A stretch of 64,000 bases of DNA from NCBI GenBank assembly GCA_030549795.1, contig JAUQQO010000010.1, forward strand, positions 434,001 through 498,000, given 5' to 3'. Each line of letters begins with the position of its first letter. The stretch's first letter is position 1. Shown here piece by piece: positions 1-9,091 of the stretch. The notes beneath the pieces were generated by a model. That model searched no databases. It saw only the letters and a list, made by a program, of their open reading frames with translations, and had not been told where the DNA came from. The stretch is from Pseudomonadota bacterium (GTDB lineage Bacteria > Pseudomonadota > Alphaproteobacteria > Geminicoccales > Geminicoccaceae). Made by a program: the position numbers and the translations under genes.

Positions 1-88
1 GCGATGAAAGAGCGAACGCCACGTGCTGCGTCTGCAGCGGGTTCTCTTCTGATGCCGCCAAGGGGGCCGCTGTTAGGTGAGCCCGCAT
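1..88 (-). CDS. possible 5' end of a leftward gene, cut by the window edge
   Basis: A minus-strand frame opens with ATG at position 88 and stays open for 29 codons to the left edge (MRAHLTAAPLAASEENPLQT at its start). No clear Shine-Dalgarno precedes it and I recognise no domain in so short a piece. It is listed because the perfect TGTGA-N6-TCACA palindrome at 162-177 lies about 80 bp upstream and would suit a regulated promoter for it. It could equally be chance. Confidence 0.25.
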   Translation of the reverse strand, partial: MRAHLTAAPLAASEENPLQTQHVAFALSS

Positions 89-161
89 ACCGCTTCGAGC
101 GCTCGAGCCTGGGCGGGCGATGTGCCCCGCACGGCCTCGCTCCGCCGCAATCGGCGCCGTT

Positions 162-177
162 TGTGATCTCCATCACA
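162..177. promoter_or_regulatory. CRP-type palindrome
   Basis: The sequence TGTGATCTCCATCACA is a perfect TGTGA-N6-TCACA inverted repeat, the consensus half-site pair of CRP-family regulators. It lies in gene-poor DNA. The nearest possible targets are the leftward reading frame at the window edge and the HlyU-like gene more than 500 bp to the right. No convincing -10 element is visible at class I or class II spacing on either strand. The site is seen directly; function is inferred. Confidence 0.5.
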
Positions 178-708
178 GCGCCTTGGCCGATCCCATGCGA
201 AAAAAAGGCCATGTTCTGTCCGGCTATGGGTTGCAGCTTCGATACTCGCACCGTTCGCGCGTGGGCGCTTCGGATCGGACCTGATGTGACATTCCCGGGG
301 CGGCCGGTCGAGCCCGCCGTCCCGGGTTGCGACCCGGCTGCAACCCCACACCAAGAGACGAACCGCCGGCGAGCCGCCGCACAGGGTTAAGGACAGCGCA
401 AGCGCGATCTCGGGCGACGAGCCAAGAAAGCGTTTCGCAATGCGTAGACATTGCTCTTCGCGTTTCGCGCGAAGAGTTGCGGGGCAAAACCGAAGAGCGC
501 CCTCACAAGCAGGCCGACCGGGCCTCGCACCCCGCACGAGCCCTTTACGTGAGGGCGAACTCAGGCGCGTTGGCCCCCGACGCGCGACGCGTTGGGTGCC
601 CAAAGGCTTGCACGAGCAAGATGGCGCTATCACCTTGCGCTCGGGCGAGGGAAAATGGGCGGTAGCGCGACTGCGCGCACCACGCTCCACCTGACACGGT
701 ACACGTCG
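178..708. other. gene-poor stretch, nothing recognised
   Basis: About 530 bp without a convincing gene. Frames are open on both strands, but their translations are arginine- and proline-rich, as expected by chance in high-GC DNA. A GGGTTGC/GCAACCC inverted repeat at 324-346 has no T-run after it. I see no tRNA or known RNA here. Confidence 0.5.
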
Positions 709-1005
709 ATGGCGTTCGGTAAGCTGTTGCGGCGTCTGCTCTTCGGGGCGACAGAAAGCGAAGAGAAAGAGATCGATCGCTCGGCGACGATCGAATATCG
801 AGGATATCGGATCACGCCGGTGCTTCGCCGCGAGAGTGGTCAATTTTTGACCTGTGCACTCATCGAAAAGGATTTTCCCGACGGGCCACGGCGACACGAG
901 TTGATCCGCGCCGATACCCACATGAGCGCCGAGGACGCAAAATCCCTCGCGATCCTCAAGGCGCGCCGGCTCATCGACGAACAAGGCGACCGGCTGTTCG
1001 GATGA
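709..1005 (+). CDS. HlyU-like small regulator domain protein
   Basis: A 98-residue protein. Its core (EYRGYRI near residues 29-35, an ELIRADTHMS segment near residue 65 and the closing ARRLIDEQGDRLFG) matches the HlyU family, small proteins named after a Vibrio haemolysin activator but common in alphaproteobacteria, usually next to unrelated genes. The ATG at 709 (MAFGKLLRRLLFG) was chosen because it gives the family's usual compact length; a longer in-frame opening from 592 would add unrelated residues. There is no signal peptide or membrane segment. What it regulates here cannot be told from the sequence. Confidence 0.75.
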   Translation: MAFGKLLRRLLFGATESEEKEIDRSATIEYRGYRITPVLRRESGQFLTCALIEKDFPDGPRRHELIRADTHMSAEDAKSLAILKARRLIDEQGDRLFG

Positions 1006-1105
1006 GCGCGCGCGGGCGACGAAGGGTGAGCGTGGCGGGCGCGCGTCGGCTCGCATGCGCCGCGGCTCAGTCTAGCTAACAGCTGGGGCAAGAGAGAACT
1101 GCGCC

Positions 1106-1609
1106 ATGACTCAAGAAGACCGCCAAGCGATTCTCGCTTTTTTCGAACGGTTGGCAGCGCTCAACAACGAGCGCGATCCCGAGGCCGAGAAGCTCATCGG
1201 CGAGCTCATGGAGCGCCATCCGCAAACGAAATATTATGTCACGCAAATGGCATATTTTCTCGAGCATGCGGTAGCCGAGGCGAATAACCGTATCCGTGAG
1301 CTCGAATACGAGCTCGAGCAGAGCCGGAAAGGTTCTGGATTCTTTGGTGGTCTTTTCGGCGGTGGGCGCACCGCTCCGCCTCCCGAGCCTGTCCACGCCC
1401 CCGGTTATCGACCCGGTCTGTTCAATCAGCCGGGGGGCTTTTTGGGTGGTGCCGCGGCGACCGTCACCGGCCTCGCTGGCGGGATGCTGCTTGGGACGCT
1501 GTTGGCGTCTCTTCTCGGCGCGCCGGCGGAGGCTGCGAGCGGGCCCGCCGAGAGCGAGCAAGAAATGGCCGAAGAGGTCGAGCTCGCCGGCGAGGAAGAG
1601 GAGTGGTAG
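1106..1609 (+). CDS. DUF2076 domain protein
   Basis: A 167-residue protein opening with MTQEDRQAILAFFERL, typical of the DUF2076 family. Residues 1-75 are predicted helical and acidic, with a coiled-coil-like tract around 55-75. Then come a Gly/Phe-rich linker, a Gly/Ala-rich hydrophobic segment (about 110-140) that could pack in or on a membrane, and a strongly acidic tail. The family is described as possibly periplasmic or ligand-sensing, but no signal peptide is visible and no function is established. An FNR-type box lies just after its stop codon and serves the next gene. Confidence 0.7.
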   Translation: MTQEDRQAILAFFERLAALNNERDPEAEKLIGELMERHPQTKYYVTQMAYFLEHAVAEANNRIRELEYELEQSRKGSGFFGGLFGGGRTAPPPEPVHAPGYRPGLFNQPGGFLGGAAATVTGLAGGMLLGTLLASLLGAPAEAASGPAESEQEMAEEVELAGEEEEW

Positions 1610-1631
1610 GGCACCCTTGCCGGTGGGGCCC

Positions 1632-1645
1632 TTGATCTGGATCAA
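1632..1645 (+). promoter_or_regulatory. FNR/FixK-type box in class II position
   Basis: TTGATCTGGATCAA is an exact TTGAT-N4-ATCAA box, the binding sequence of FNR/FnrL/FixK regulators. A TTAAAA element at 1667-1672 could be the -10, which would put the start site near 1679-1680. The box centre (1638.5) would then lie at about -41, the geometry of class II activation. The DUF2267 gene begins at 1702 behind a GGGGAGGA Shine-Dalgarno. Low-oxygen induction of the DUF2267-BON pair is the inference. Confidence 0.7.
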
Positions 1646-1701
1646 AGGGTTCAACCGGGCTTCAGGTTAAAAGGGCGCTCAGCCCAACTGGGGAGGACAA
1701 G

Positions 1702-2151
1702 ATGAGCGCGACCGGGCTCGAGGTCTTCGATACCACCGTGCAGCAGACCAACCTATGGCTGAAGGCGATCGCCGAACGGCTGGGGACCGAGGACCGCCAC
1801 TTCGCCTATCTCGCGCTGCGCGGCACCTTGCACGCGCTGCGCGATCGGCTGCCGCCCGAGCTCGCCGTGCACCTTGGCGCCCAGCTGCCGATGTTGGTGC
1901 GCGGTTTCTACTACGAAGAGTGGCATCCCGCCGGCACCCCGACCCGCGAGCGGCACGCCGAAGAGTTCCTCGAGAAAGTCAAGCGCGTGTTCGTGCGGCA
2001 ACCACCCGAGAATATCGAGACTGTGGTTCGTGCCGTTCTCGAAGTGCTCGCCGCGCGCATCGATCCCGGTCAGGTAAGCAAAGTCATCCACGCCCTGCCT
2101 TCGGAATTGCGCGCGCTCTTCCCGGAGTGGGCGCTCCGGGCCGCGATGTGA
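1702..2151 (+). CDS. DUF2267 domain protein
   Basis: A 149-residue all-helical protein of the DUF2267 family: early TNLWLKAIAERLG segment, LALRGTLHALRDRL around residues 33-46, and an FYYEEWHPAGTP tract near 73-84. The family is found in stress-related small-gene clusters; no biochemical role is known. The ATG follows GGGGAGGACAAG closely. It is probably co-transcribed with the BON-domain gene 20 bp downstream, under the FNR-type box at 1632-1645. That suggests a role in low-oxygen or energy-stress adaptation, which is inference. Confidence 0.75.
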   Translation: MSATGLEVFDTTVQQTNLWLKAIAERLGTEDRHFAYLALRGTLHALRDRLPPELAVHLGAQLPMLVRGFYYEEWHPAGTPTRERHAEEFLEKVKRVFVRQPPENIETVVRAVLEVLAARIDPGQVSKVIHALPSELRALFPEWALRAAM

Positions 2152-2171
2152 AAGGCGTAGGAGAGCCGAGG

Positions 2172-2900
2172 ATGGAGCCGCCTGAAAGCGAGGTCCTCGA
2201 AGAGGTCCGGGCGCGGCTGCGTACGGTGCTCGGTTCCGAATATGCGCGAGACCATCCGCGCCTCGCCTTCGCGGACGGGGTGCTCACGATCGAAGGCGAA
2301 GTCGAATCGGTGGCCGCTAAGAAGCGGGCGCTGCGGGCCGTGGCGGCCTCGCCTGCGGTCAAGGGAGTGGTCGATCGCCTGCACGTGCGGCCGGCGCAAG
2401 CGATGGGCGATCGTGAGATCCGCGATCACCTCGCGCACGCCTTCATCAACGAGCCAGCCTTCGCCGAGCTCGCGCTCTTCGAGCGCCAGGGCGAGCAGCT
2501 CGTGCCGCTTCGCGCTTCGCCCTTAGACCAACGCGGTCGCATCGAAATCACCGTCGCAGACGGCATCGTCACCCTCGACGGTACGGTCCCCGGGCTCGAC
2601 TACAAGCGCCTTGCCGGGGTGCTCGCTTGGTGGATCCCGGGCGTGCGCGACGTCGTCAACGGCATCGCCGTCGAGCCGCCGGAGGAAGACAGCGACGGTG
2701 CGATCGCCGATGCTTGCCGCCTCGTCCTCGAGAAAGACCCCCTCGTCAACGCGAGCCAGATCCGCATCGGCGTGCGCGATCGCCGGGTGGTCCTAAGCGG
2801 CGTGGTCCCGACCGAAGAAGAGCGTCGGGCAGCGGAAAACGACGCCTGGTTCTTATTCGGGGTGGACGAGGTCGAAAATCGCATCGACGTCCACCGCTGA
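2172..2900 (+). CDS. three-BON-domain protein
   Basis: A 242-residue protein made of three BON-like modules at roughly 8-75, 78-165 and 170-240. Each carries the DGVLTIEGEV / DGIVTLDGTV / DRRVVLSGVV strand pattern and a closing V-x-N/D turn. BON domains bind phospholipid or link envelope proteins (as in OsmY), but there is no signal peptide here, so a cytoplasmic or membrane-surface role is more likely. ATG 2172 follows a GAGG-like ribosome site and leaves 20 bp after the DUF2267 gene, supporting one transcript. A longer in-frame opening begins at 1755 inside the DUF2267 gene and was discarded. Confidence 0.75.
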   Translation: MEPPESEVLEEVRARLRTVLGSEYARDHPRLAFADGVLTIEGEVESVAAKKRALRAVAASPAVKGVVDRLHVRPAQAMGDREIRDHLAHAFINEPAFAELALFERQGEQLVPLRASPLDQRGRIEITVADGIVTLDGTVPGLDYKRLAGVLAWWIPGVRDVVNGIAVEPPEEDSDGAIADACRLVLEKDPLVNASQIRIGVRDRRVVLSGVVPTEEERRAAENDAWFLFGVDEVENRIDVHR

Positions 2901-2912
2901 CGCGCCTCAGGA

Positions 2913-3278
2913 TCACAGACTCGACCAAAAGGCGAGGAACGGGTCGATCTCGGCGGGAGCGAAGCGCACTTCCGGCATGTCCGGATGAGTCGCTTGGATG
3001 CCCTCTTCGAGCCGCGTCAACAGCGTCTCGGCCGGCCACCGTCGGGCGAGGACCGGAAAGGGCGGCGCAGCCGGGTGCGGGCTCGGTTGGTCTCCCTCGA
3101 GCGCATGGCAACGCGCGCACAGCGAAGTCGCGATCTTTCGGCCGAGTTCGGCCGGCGCCTCGGACTCCGCTTCGAGGTCGGATGATTCGACCTGATCGCC
3201 GGGCGGCGACCGCGCAGGCGCGCAGCTGACGAGCGCTGCCGCCAAGCCAAGGAGCATCCAGCCTCGCAAAGGAGACAC
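2913..3278 (-). CDS. lipoprotein c-type cytochrome
   Basis: A small exported heme protein of about 121 residues. The N-terminus shows a lipoprotein signal: a basic start (SPLRG), a hydrophobic Leu/Ala core and the lipobox LVSC, so the mature protein would be lipid-anchored in the periplasm. One heme-attachment site, CARCH, follows a GRKIATSL helix; a later methionine (PDMPEV) is a likely axial ligand. This is a mono-heme class I-like electron carrier. Start choice is uncertain: GTG 3278 gives a normal signal peptide, while TTG 3293 and ATG 3257 are alternatives. It faces the BON gene convergently. Confidence 0.7.
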   Translation of the reverse strand: MSPLRGWMLLGLAAALVSCAPARSPPGDQVESSDLEAESEAPAELGRKIATSLCARCHALEGDQPSPHPAAPPFPVLARRWPAETLLTRLEEGIQATHPDMPEVRFAPAEIDPFLAFWSSL

Positions 3279-3416
3279 CAAAAGGGGTCCCAACAGTTGC
3301 CGAGGGCGAGCGATAGCGCCGACCGCGCGCGTTTGCCAGTCTTCGGAAGCTCTGGTCTGAAGGCAAGACAGGCCCTAGAAGCAGGCTCGCACCGCGCTTG
3401 CGAACGAGGGAGAGGA

Positions 3417-3662
3417 ATGGCCGACGCGAACGGCATCGCCGCCGATCGTCTCAAACAGATCGTCGAAAAGATCGAGCAGCTAGAAGACGAAAAGCGAGAG
3501 GTAGCAGAGCAAATCAAAGAGGTTATGGCCGAAGCAAAAGCCGAAGGGTTCGATTTGCGCGTGCTGCGCCAGGTGCTCAAGCTGCGGCGTATGAAACCTC
3601 ACGATCGCAGTGAGCAGGAAGAGTTGCTCGAGCTCTACAAGGCAGCGCTGGGCATGGCGTGA
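3417..3662 (+). CDS. gapR: GapR-family nucleoid-associated protein (DUF2312)
   Basis: An 81-residue protein nearly all within the DUF2312/UPF0335 family: DRLKQIVEKIEQLEDEKREV forms the coiled-coil helix (about 10-35), followed by AEGFDLRVLRQVLKLRRM. In Caulobacter this family is GapR, which binds overtwisted AT-rich DNA ahead of replication and transcription forks. The family is essentially alphaproteobacterial, so it also supports the assignment of the host. ATG 3417 follows a GAGAGGA ribosome site. The rhodanese gene begins 11 bp after the stop. Confidence 0.85.
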   Translation: MADANGIAADRLKQIVEKIEQLEDEKREVAEQIKEVMAEAKAEGFDLRVLRQVLKLRRMKPHDRSEQEELLELYKAALGMA

Positions 3663-3673
3663 GGGGACAACGC

Positions 3674-4141
3674 ATGGACGAGACCCGATCTCCGCCCGGG
3701 GATGTCGCGGTCGCGCAGGCCGCCGACGCGCACGGGCGCATCGCTGCCGATCTCGCCTTCGCCGCCGCGCGCTGCGGTCGCCTGTTGCTCGTCGACATCC
3801 GAACGCCGGCCGAATGGCGCCAAACCGGCGTTCCCGCCGGTGCGGCATGCATCTGTCTGACCGCCGGACCGGGCCAGGTACGCAGCGCGTTCGTCGCGGA
3901 GATCGAGCGCCTTGTGGACGGCGACCGCACCCGACCGATCGCGCTCGTCTGTCGAACCGGTGGGCGCACGGCCTTCGCGCGGCAATTGCTCCGCGCGCAG
4001 GGGTTCGCTCACGTGTTCGACGTCGCCGAGGGGATGATCGGCAGCGACTTCGGGCCAGGATGGCTCGCGCGCGGCCTGCCGGTCGAGCCCTGGCCGGCCG
4101 ATGCGGGCCCCAAGCCCGCGGTCACGCCGCAGTCAAGCTGA
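3674..4141 (+). CDS. rhodanese-like sulfurtransferase
   Basis: A single-domain rhodanese of 155 residues. The substrate loop is VCRTGGRT with the catalytic cysteine; before it come the LLVDIRTPAEW strand and VPAGA turn typical of the fold. Such proteins move sulfane sulfur, for example from thiosulfate or persulfides. No signal peptide is seen, so it is cytoplasmic. ATG 3674 has a GAGGGGAC ribosome site; a GTG at 3659, overlapping the gapR stop, is possible but less likely. It is probably co-transcribed with gapR. Confidence 0.8.
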   Translation: MDETRSPPGDVAVAQAADAHGRIAADLAFAAARCGRLLLVDIRTPAEWRQTGVPAGAACICLTAGPGQVRSAFVAEIERLVDGDRTRPIALVCRTGGRTAFARQLLRAQGFAHVFDVAEGMIGSDFGPGWLARGLPVEPWPADAGPKPAVTPQSS

Positions 4142-4191
4142 ACCCTTAAAACACCATGGGCGTCCCGACCCCGAGGCAAAGGAGGACGTCC

Positions 4192-5700
4192 ATGGTGAAG
4201 ACCAGCTGGTGGGCGCGCGGGCTCCTTGCCGCCCTAGCGTGCTCGTGGGCGGCGTTGGCGCAGGCCGAGCCGACCCGGATCACCATCCTTCAGGTCAATG
4301 ATTGGGACCGCTTTGAAGAGAGCGGGGGGCGCGGAGGCTTTGCCCGCGTCGCCTCCGTGCTCAAAAACGAAGGTGCCGACCGCCCGGAGGTCTTGGTCGT
4401 GCACGCAGGCGACGCGCTCTCGCCCTCGTTGTTTTCTGGCTTCGATAAGGGCGCGCACATGATCGAACTTTTGAACCTGCTGCCCCTCGATATCTTCACG
4501 CCCGGCAATCACGAATTCGACTTCGGTAAAGAAGTCGCCAAACAGCGCTTTTCCGAAGCACGGTTTCCGATCGTCTCGGCAAACATTACAGAGCCGGACG
4601 GCACGCCCTTCGCCGGCGTGCCACCCACCCGAATCGTCGAGGTGTCCGGCTTCAAGCTCGGCTTCTTTGGCCTCACGACACCGCAAACTAAGGAAATTAG
4701 CTCTCCCGGCGACCTAATCTTCTCGCGCCCCCTCGAGGTCGCGCCCAGGATGGCCAACAAGCTACGCGAGGAGGGCGCAGATCTGATCATCGCTGTGGCG
4801 CATACGGGCTTTGATGAGGATCTCGCGCTCTACCGCCAGGCGGCGGTCGACATCATCCTCAGTGGCCACGATCACGACATCCGGATCCTTTACAATGGCC
4901 GGGTCGCGCTCATCGAGAGCGGCGCGCAGGGAGACTTCGTGACCGCCGTCGATCTCGCGCTCGAGCGCGTTGGAGAGGGCGAGCGCACGCGGGTGGTCTG
5001 GACACCGAGCTTCCGCACCATCGATACCGCGACCGTGGAACCCGATCCGGAGATCAAACGGGTTACGGACGCGCTCGCGCAGCGGCTCGCGCGCGAACTC
5101 GACGTCACCATCGGCGGGACGGCGACCCCGCTCGACAGCCGGCGGGCGGTGGTGCGTGGCGAGGAGGCGGCGATCGGCAACATGATCGCGGATGCCATGC
5201 GCCTTGCGGTTGGAGCCGATGTCGCCATCACCAATGGCGGCGGCATCCGCGGCGACCGCCTATACCCGGCCGGACACCGGCTCACGCGCCGCGATGTGCT
5301 CACCGAGCTTCCCTTCGGCAACAAGACGGTCAAGCTCGCACTCACCGGGAAGGAGATCCGAGAAGCGCTCGAAAACGGCTTCAGCCAGCTTGAGCAGGGG
5401 GCCGGCCGCTTCCCCCAGATCTCCGGGATGCGCGTGACCGTCGATCTCTCCCGCCCGCCAGGTCAACGCGTAGTCGAGGTGCGCATTGGCGGAACCGAGC
5501 TCGAGCCGGATCGGACCTATACTGTGGCCACCAACGACTTTTTGGCTCGCGGCGGCGACGGCTATGCCGTCTTCGCGCGCGCAAAGGCGCTCATCGATCC
5601 GGCAGCAGCGCTTTTGATGGCGTCGCAGGTCATCGACTATGTGACGACCCGTGGCGAGATCGCACCGACCGTTGAAGGGCGAATCGTCATTCGCCGCTGA
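4192..5700 (+). CDS. secreted 5'-nucleotidase/metallophosphoesterase family protein
   Basis: A 502-residue protein of the UshA/5'-nucleotidase family. A Sec signal (residues 1-25, ending AQA) exports it. The calcineurin-like phosphoesterase domain (about 28-260) shows HAGDALSPS, GNHEFDFG, VAHTG and SGHDHD. The C-terminal nucleotidase domain (about 300-490) has TNGGGIRGD and the ARGGDGYAVF substrate loop. It would dephosphorylate nucleotides or similar esters in the periplasm using two metal ions. Oddity: the first metal motif, usually ND-x-H, reads NDWD, so a ligand histidine is replaced by Asp. Start 4192 has a strong AAAGGAGG site; an in-frame ATG at 4156 is poorer. Confidence 0.8.
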   Translation: MVKTSWWARGLLAALACSWAALAQAEPTRITILQVNDWDRFEESGGRGGFARVASVLKNEGADRPEVLVVHAGDALSPSLFSGFDKGAHMIELLNLLPLDIFTPGNHEFDFGKEVAKQRFSEARFPIVSANITEPDGTPFAGVPPTRIVEVSGFKLGFFGLTTPQTKEISSPGDLIFSRPLEVAPRMANKLREEGADLIIAVAHTGFDEDLALYRQAAVDIILSGHDHDIRILYNGRVALIESGAQGDFVTAVDLALERVGEGERTRVVWTPSFRTIDTATVEPDPEIKRVTDALAQRLARELDVTIGGTATPLDSRRAVVRGEEAAIGNMIADAMRLAVGADVAITNGGGIRGDRLYPAGHRLTRRDVLTELPFGNKTVKLALTGKEIREALENGFSQLEQGAGRFPQISGMRVTVDLSRPPGQRVVEVRIGGTELEPDRTYTVATNDFLARGGDGYAVFARAKALIDPAAALLMASQVIDYVTTRGEIAPTVEGRIVIRR

Positions 5701-5742
5701 TCGGTACCCGACATCACGCGATCGCATCACATCGCGCGGCGG

Positions 5743-5759
5743 CGCCTGGACACCAGGCG
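5743..5759 (+). terminator. hairpin after the 5'-nucleotidase gene
   Basis: A perfect 7-bp stem CGCCTGG/CCAGGCG with a three-base loop lies between two convergent genes. A pyrimidine-rich stretch ending in TTTTT follows within about 17 bp on the plus strand. It probably ends the plus-strand transcript and may also limit read-through from gcvP on the other strand. Confidence 0.45.
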
Positions 5760-5785
5760 TCCCTTACGCTTTTTGGGCACGCTCT

Positions 5786-8680
5786 TCACTCCGCTGCCGC
5801 ACGATAGGCCTCAAGGGGCGGACAGCTGCACACGAGGTGGCGATCGCCGTAGGCATTGTCGATCCGGCTCACCGGCGGCCAGTATTTGATATCACTGCGC
5901 CCTGAAGGAAACACCGCCTGCTCGCGCGGGTAGGGATGGCGCCACTCGCCTACGAGCATATCCGCGGTGTGGGGAGCGTTCTTGAGCGGGTTGTCGCGCG
6001 GATCCATCCGCCCTTCTTCGATCGCTCGGATCTCGTTGCGGATGGCGATCATGGCGGCGCAAAACCGATCGAGCTCGGACAAAGGCTCGCTCTCGGTGGG
6101 CTCGATCATCATCGTCTCGGGCACCGGCCAGGACATGGTGGGAGCGTGGAATCCATAGTCGATCAGCCGCTTGGCCACGTCCTCGGCGGTGATGCCGGTC
6201 TTGGCGCGAATAGCGCGTAAATCGATGATGCATTCGTGGGCGATAAAGCCGTTCGCGCCTTTATAGACGATGGGATAGTGCGGCTCGAGGCGACGCGCCA
6301 CATAGTTCGCTGCCAAGATCGCAACCGCCGTCGCCTTGCGCAGCCCCGAGGGACCCAAGAGCCGGATGTACGCCCACGAGATGGGCAAGATCGCAGCCGA
6401 GCCCCACGGTGCGGCCGAGACGGTACCGATGCTGCGGCTGTGGCGCTCGGGATCGATGGCGACCACCGGATGCTCCGGCAGGAAGGGAACGAGGTGCTCG
6501 GCCACCGCGATCGGCCCCATGCCGGGCCCGCCGCCACCGTGGGGAATGGCGAAGGTCTTATGGAGATTGATGTGACAGACGTCGGCGCCGAGCTCGGCCG
6601 GCCGCGCCACGCCCACAAGGGCATTGAGATTGGCGCCGTCCATGTAGACTTGGCCGCCGCGCGCGTGGATGAGCGCGCACACCTCCTTGATGTGCTCTTC
6701 GAACACGCCGTGGGTGGAGGGATAGGTGACCATAAGCGCGGCCAGCCGGTCGGCATGGACATCGGCTTTGCGCTCGAGGTCGGCGAGATCGATGTTGCCC
6801 CGCGCGTCGCAACCGACCACCACCACGTCCAGGCCGGCCATGACTGCCGAGGCCGGATTGGTCCCATGCGCGGAAGCAGGGACGAGGCAGACGCGCCTAT
6901 GCCCCTCACCGCGGGCTTCGTGATAGGCGCGGATCACCAAAAGCCCCGTGTACTCGCCTTGGCTGCCGGCGTTCGGCTGCAAGGAAACGGCGGCAAAGCC
7001 CGTGATCTCGGCCAAGAAGGCTTCGAGCGAACGGAAGAGCTCGCGATAGCCTTCGACATAGCGTTGGGGTGTGAACGGATGGACGGCAGCGAACCCCGGC
7101 CAAGTGATCGGCCGCATCGCAGTCGCGGGGTTCAACTTCATGGTGCAGGAACCGAGCGGGATCATCGCCCGATCAAGCGCGATGTCCTTGTCCATGAGCC
7201 GGCGCAGGTAACGCATCATTTGCGTTTCGCTGCGGTGCTCGTGGAAGACCGGATGCTCGAGATAGGGGCTCGTTCGCCGCAGCCGCTCGGGAATGCCAAA
7301 AAGCGCGCGCTGATCCAGTTCGTCCACGGAACGCTCGGGCGCGCCGAGGATCGCCAGAAGCCGGCAAACGAGTTCGGGCGTGCTCGTTTCGTCGAAGGAA
7401 AGCGCGAAATGATCGCTATCGATCGGGCGCAGGTCGATCCCCTGCTCAGCGGCGCGGGCGAGGAGCTCGGCGGCGCGCGCGGGCGCGCGCAAGGTGAGCG
7501 TGTCGAAAAAGCCCGCCCGGTTGACGACCGAAATTCCGCTTCCCTCAAGGCCAGCTGCGAACATGCCGGTGAGCCTGTGGACGCGCTCGGCGATGCGGGC
7601 GAGGCCATCGGGTCCGTGGTAGACCGCATACATGGCGGCGACCACGGCGAGCAGGACCTGTGCCGTGCAGATGTTGGAGGTCGCCTTCTCGCGTCGGATA
7701 TGTTGCTCGCGGGTCTGCAGCGCCATGCGGTAGGCGGGGCGCCCGCGGCTGTCGATCGACACGCCGATCAGGCGGCCGGGCAGCTGCCGCTTGTAGGCGT
7801 CGCGACAGGCGATGAAGGCCGCATGCGGACCGCCATAGCCCATGGGCACGCCGAACCGCTGCGCTGAGCCCACGACGATGTCGGCGCCGAGCTCACCCGG
7901 AGGCGTAATAAGACAGCAGGCGAGCAGATCGGTCGCGACGACCAAAAGCGCTTTCTTCTCGTGCAGGCGCTCGGCAAACGGTTTGAGGTCGCGCACAGCA
8001 CCCGAAGAGCCGGGATAGGAGAGGAGTGCGGCAAACGGCTCGAGCCGATCGAGGGCCTGCGCCGGATCTGCGACCACCACCTCGATCCCGAGCGGCCGGG
8101 CGCGGGTGCGAACGACTGCGATGGTCTGCGGGTGGGTGTCAGCGTCGACCAAGAAGACGGCAGAAGCCGAGCCGGAGAGCCGCCGCGCCATGGTCATGGC
8201 TTCCGCTGCCGCTGTCGCCTCATCGAGAAGCGAGGCGTTGGCGATCTCCATGCCGGTGAGGTCGCAGACCATTTGTTGCCAGACCAAGAGCGCCTCCAGG
8301 CGGCCTTGGCTGATCTCTGCCTGATAGGGCGTATAGGCCGTGTACCAGCCCGGGTTCTCGAGCACGTTCCGCAAGATCACGCTCGGGGTAATGGTGCCGT
8401 AATAGCCCATCCCGATGAGCGAGATCCGGCGCGCATTGGCGGAAGCGAGGCGCTCGAGCTCGGCGAGCGCCGCCTGTTCGGAGAGCGCGGGCGGCAAGGC
8501 GAGCGGACGACGGCTGCGGATCGCGGGCGGTACCGCGCGCTCGATCAATTCCTCGAGGCTGCTCAGCCCGAGAGTGGCGAGCATCCGCGCGATTTCCGAC
8601 TGATCAGGCCCGATGTGACGATCGACGAAGGTGCCGGCATCCTCTAGCGCAGCGAGCGGAAGGCGCTCCCGAGTGGTCAT
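5786..8680 (-). CDS. gcvP: glycine dehydrogenase (P-protein of the glycine cleavage system)
   Basis: A 964-residue single-chain P-protein. It decarboxylates glycine with pyridoxal phosphate and passes the aminomethyl group to lipoyl-GcvH. The N-half opens with [12 protein letters not shown] and contains [12 protein letters not shown]; the C-half carries the PLP lysine in [15 protein letters not shown] and the glycine-rich [10 protein letters not shown] loop. Length matches the fused alpha-beta form found in most proteobacteria. It is the last gene of gcvT-gcvH-gcvP, 9 bp after gcvH, and is controlled by the glycine riboswitch upstream of gcvT. ATG 8680 has only a weak ribosome site, consistent with translational coupling to gcvH. 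Confidence 0.95.
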   Translation of the reverse strand: MTTRERLPLAALEDAGTFVDRHIGPDQSEIARMLATLGLSSLEELIERAVPPAIRSRRPLALPPALSEQAALAELERLASANARRISLIGMGYYGTITPSVILRNVLENPGWYTAYTPYQAEISQGRLEALLVWQQMVCDLTGMEIANASLLDEATAAAEAMTMARRLSGSASAVFLVDADTHPQTIAVVRTRARPLGIEVVVADPAQALDRLEPFAALLSYPGSSGAVRDLKPFAERLHEKKALLVVATDLLACCLITPPGELGADIVVGSAQRFGVPMGYGGPHAAFIACRDAYKRQLPGRLIGVSIDSRGRPAYRMALQTREQHIRREKATSNICTAQVLLAVVAAMYAVYHGPDGLARIAERVHRLTGMFAAGLEGSGISVVNRAGFFDTLTLRAPARAAELLARAAEQGIDLRPIDSDHFALSFDETSTPELVCRLLAILGAPERSVDELDQRALFGIPERLRRTSPYLEHPVFHEHRSETQMMRYLRRLMDKDIALDRAMIPLGSCTMKLNPATAMRPITWPGFAAVHPFTPQRYVEGYRELFRSLEAFLAEITGFAAVSLQPNAGSQGEYTGLLVIRAYHEARGEGHRRVCLVPASAHGTNPASAVMAGLDVVVVGCDARGNIDLADLERKADVHADRLAALMVTYPSTHGVFEEHIKEVCALIHARGGQVYMDGANLNALVGVARPAELGADVCHINLHKTFAIPHGGGGPGMGPIAVAEHLVPFLPEHPVVAIDPERHSRSIGTVSAAPWGSAAILPISWAYIRLLGPSGLRKATAVAILAANYVARRLEPHYPIVYKGANGFIAHECIIDLRAIRAKTGITAEDVAKRLIDYGFHAPTMSWPVPETMMIEPTESEPLSELDRFCAAMIAIRNEIRAIEEGRMDPRDNPLKNAPHTADMLVGEWRHPYPREQAVFPSGRSDIKYWPPVSRIDNAYGDRHLVCSCPPLEAYRAAAE

Positions 8681-8689
8681 GGCGTGCGG

Positions 8690-9070
8690 TCAACCCTGGG
8701 TGAGAGTAGCGAGATAGTCGCGATAGGCTTCGGCCGTCATGAGCTGATCGAGCTCGGAAGGATCGGCGAGTTCGATGCGGAAGAACCATGCCGCACCTTC
8801 GGCGTCTTCGTTGACGAGTGCGGGATTGTCGACGATCGCGCGATTGATTTCGACAACCGTACCCGACACCGGACTGTAGACGTCGGATGCCGCTTTTACG
8901 CTTTCGACCACTGCTACCGCTTCGCCTGCCTTCACACTGCGGCCGACTTCAGGAAGCTCGACATAGACCACATCGCCGAGCTGTTCTTGCGCATGCTCGG
9001 AAATGCCCACGGTGCCTCGGCTTCCTTCGACTCGGATCCACTCGTGATCTTTGGAGTAATAGACTGTCAT
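8690..9070 (-). CDS. gcvH: glycine cleavage system H protein
   Basis: A 126-residue lipoyl carrier. The lipoylated lysine lies in [17 protein letters not shown]; the N-terminus [12 protein letters not shown] and the C-terminal [10 protein letters not shown] strand are typical of GcvH. It shuttles the aminomethyl group between GcvP and GcvT. ATG 9070 has a strong GGAGGAGG ribosome site. It sits 21 bp after gcvT and 9 bp before gcvP in one operon. Confidence 0.95.
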   Translation of the reverse strand: MTVYYSKDHEWIRVEGSRGTVGISEHAQEQLGDVVYVELPEVGRSVKAGEAVAVVESVKAASDVYSPVSGTVVEINRAIVDNPALVNEDAEGAAWFFRIELADPSELDQLMTAEAYRDYLATLTQG

Positions 9071-9091
9071 TGCCTCCTCCGTGGGCCCGAC

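Noticed and set aside
324-346. GGGTTGC/GCAACCC hairpin
   Set aside because: Short stem with no T-run and no flanking gene; likely chance in high-GC DNA.
6236-7867. 543-residue open frame on the plus strand inside gcvP
   Set aside because: It lies antisense to the conserved gcvP; its translation has no family motif and the composition typical of a high-GC shadow.
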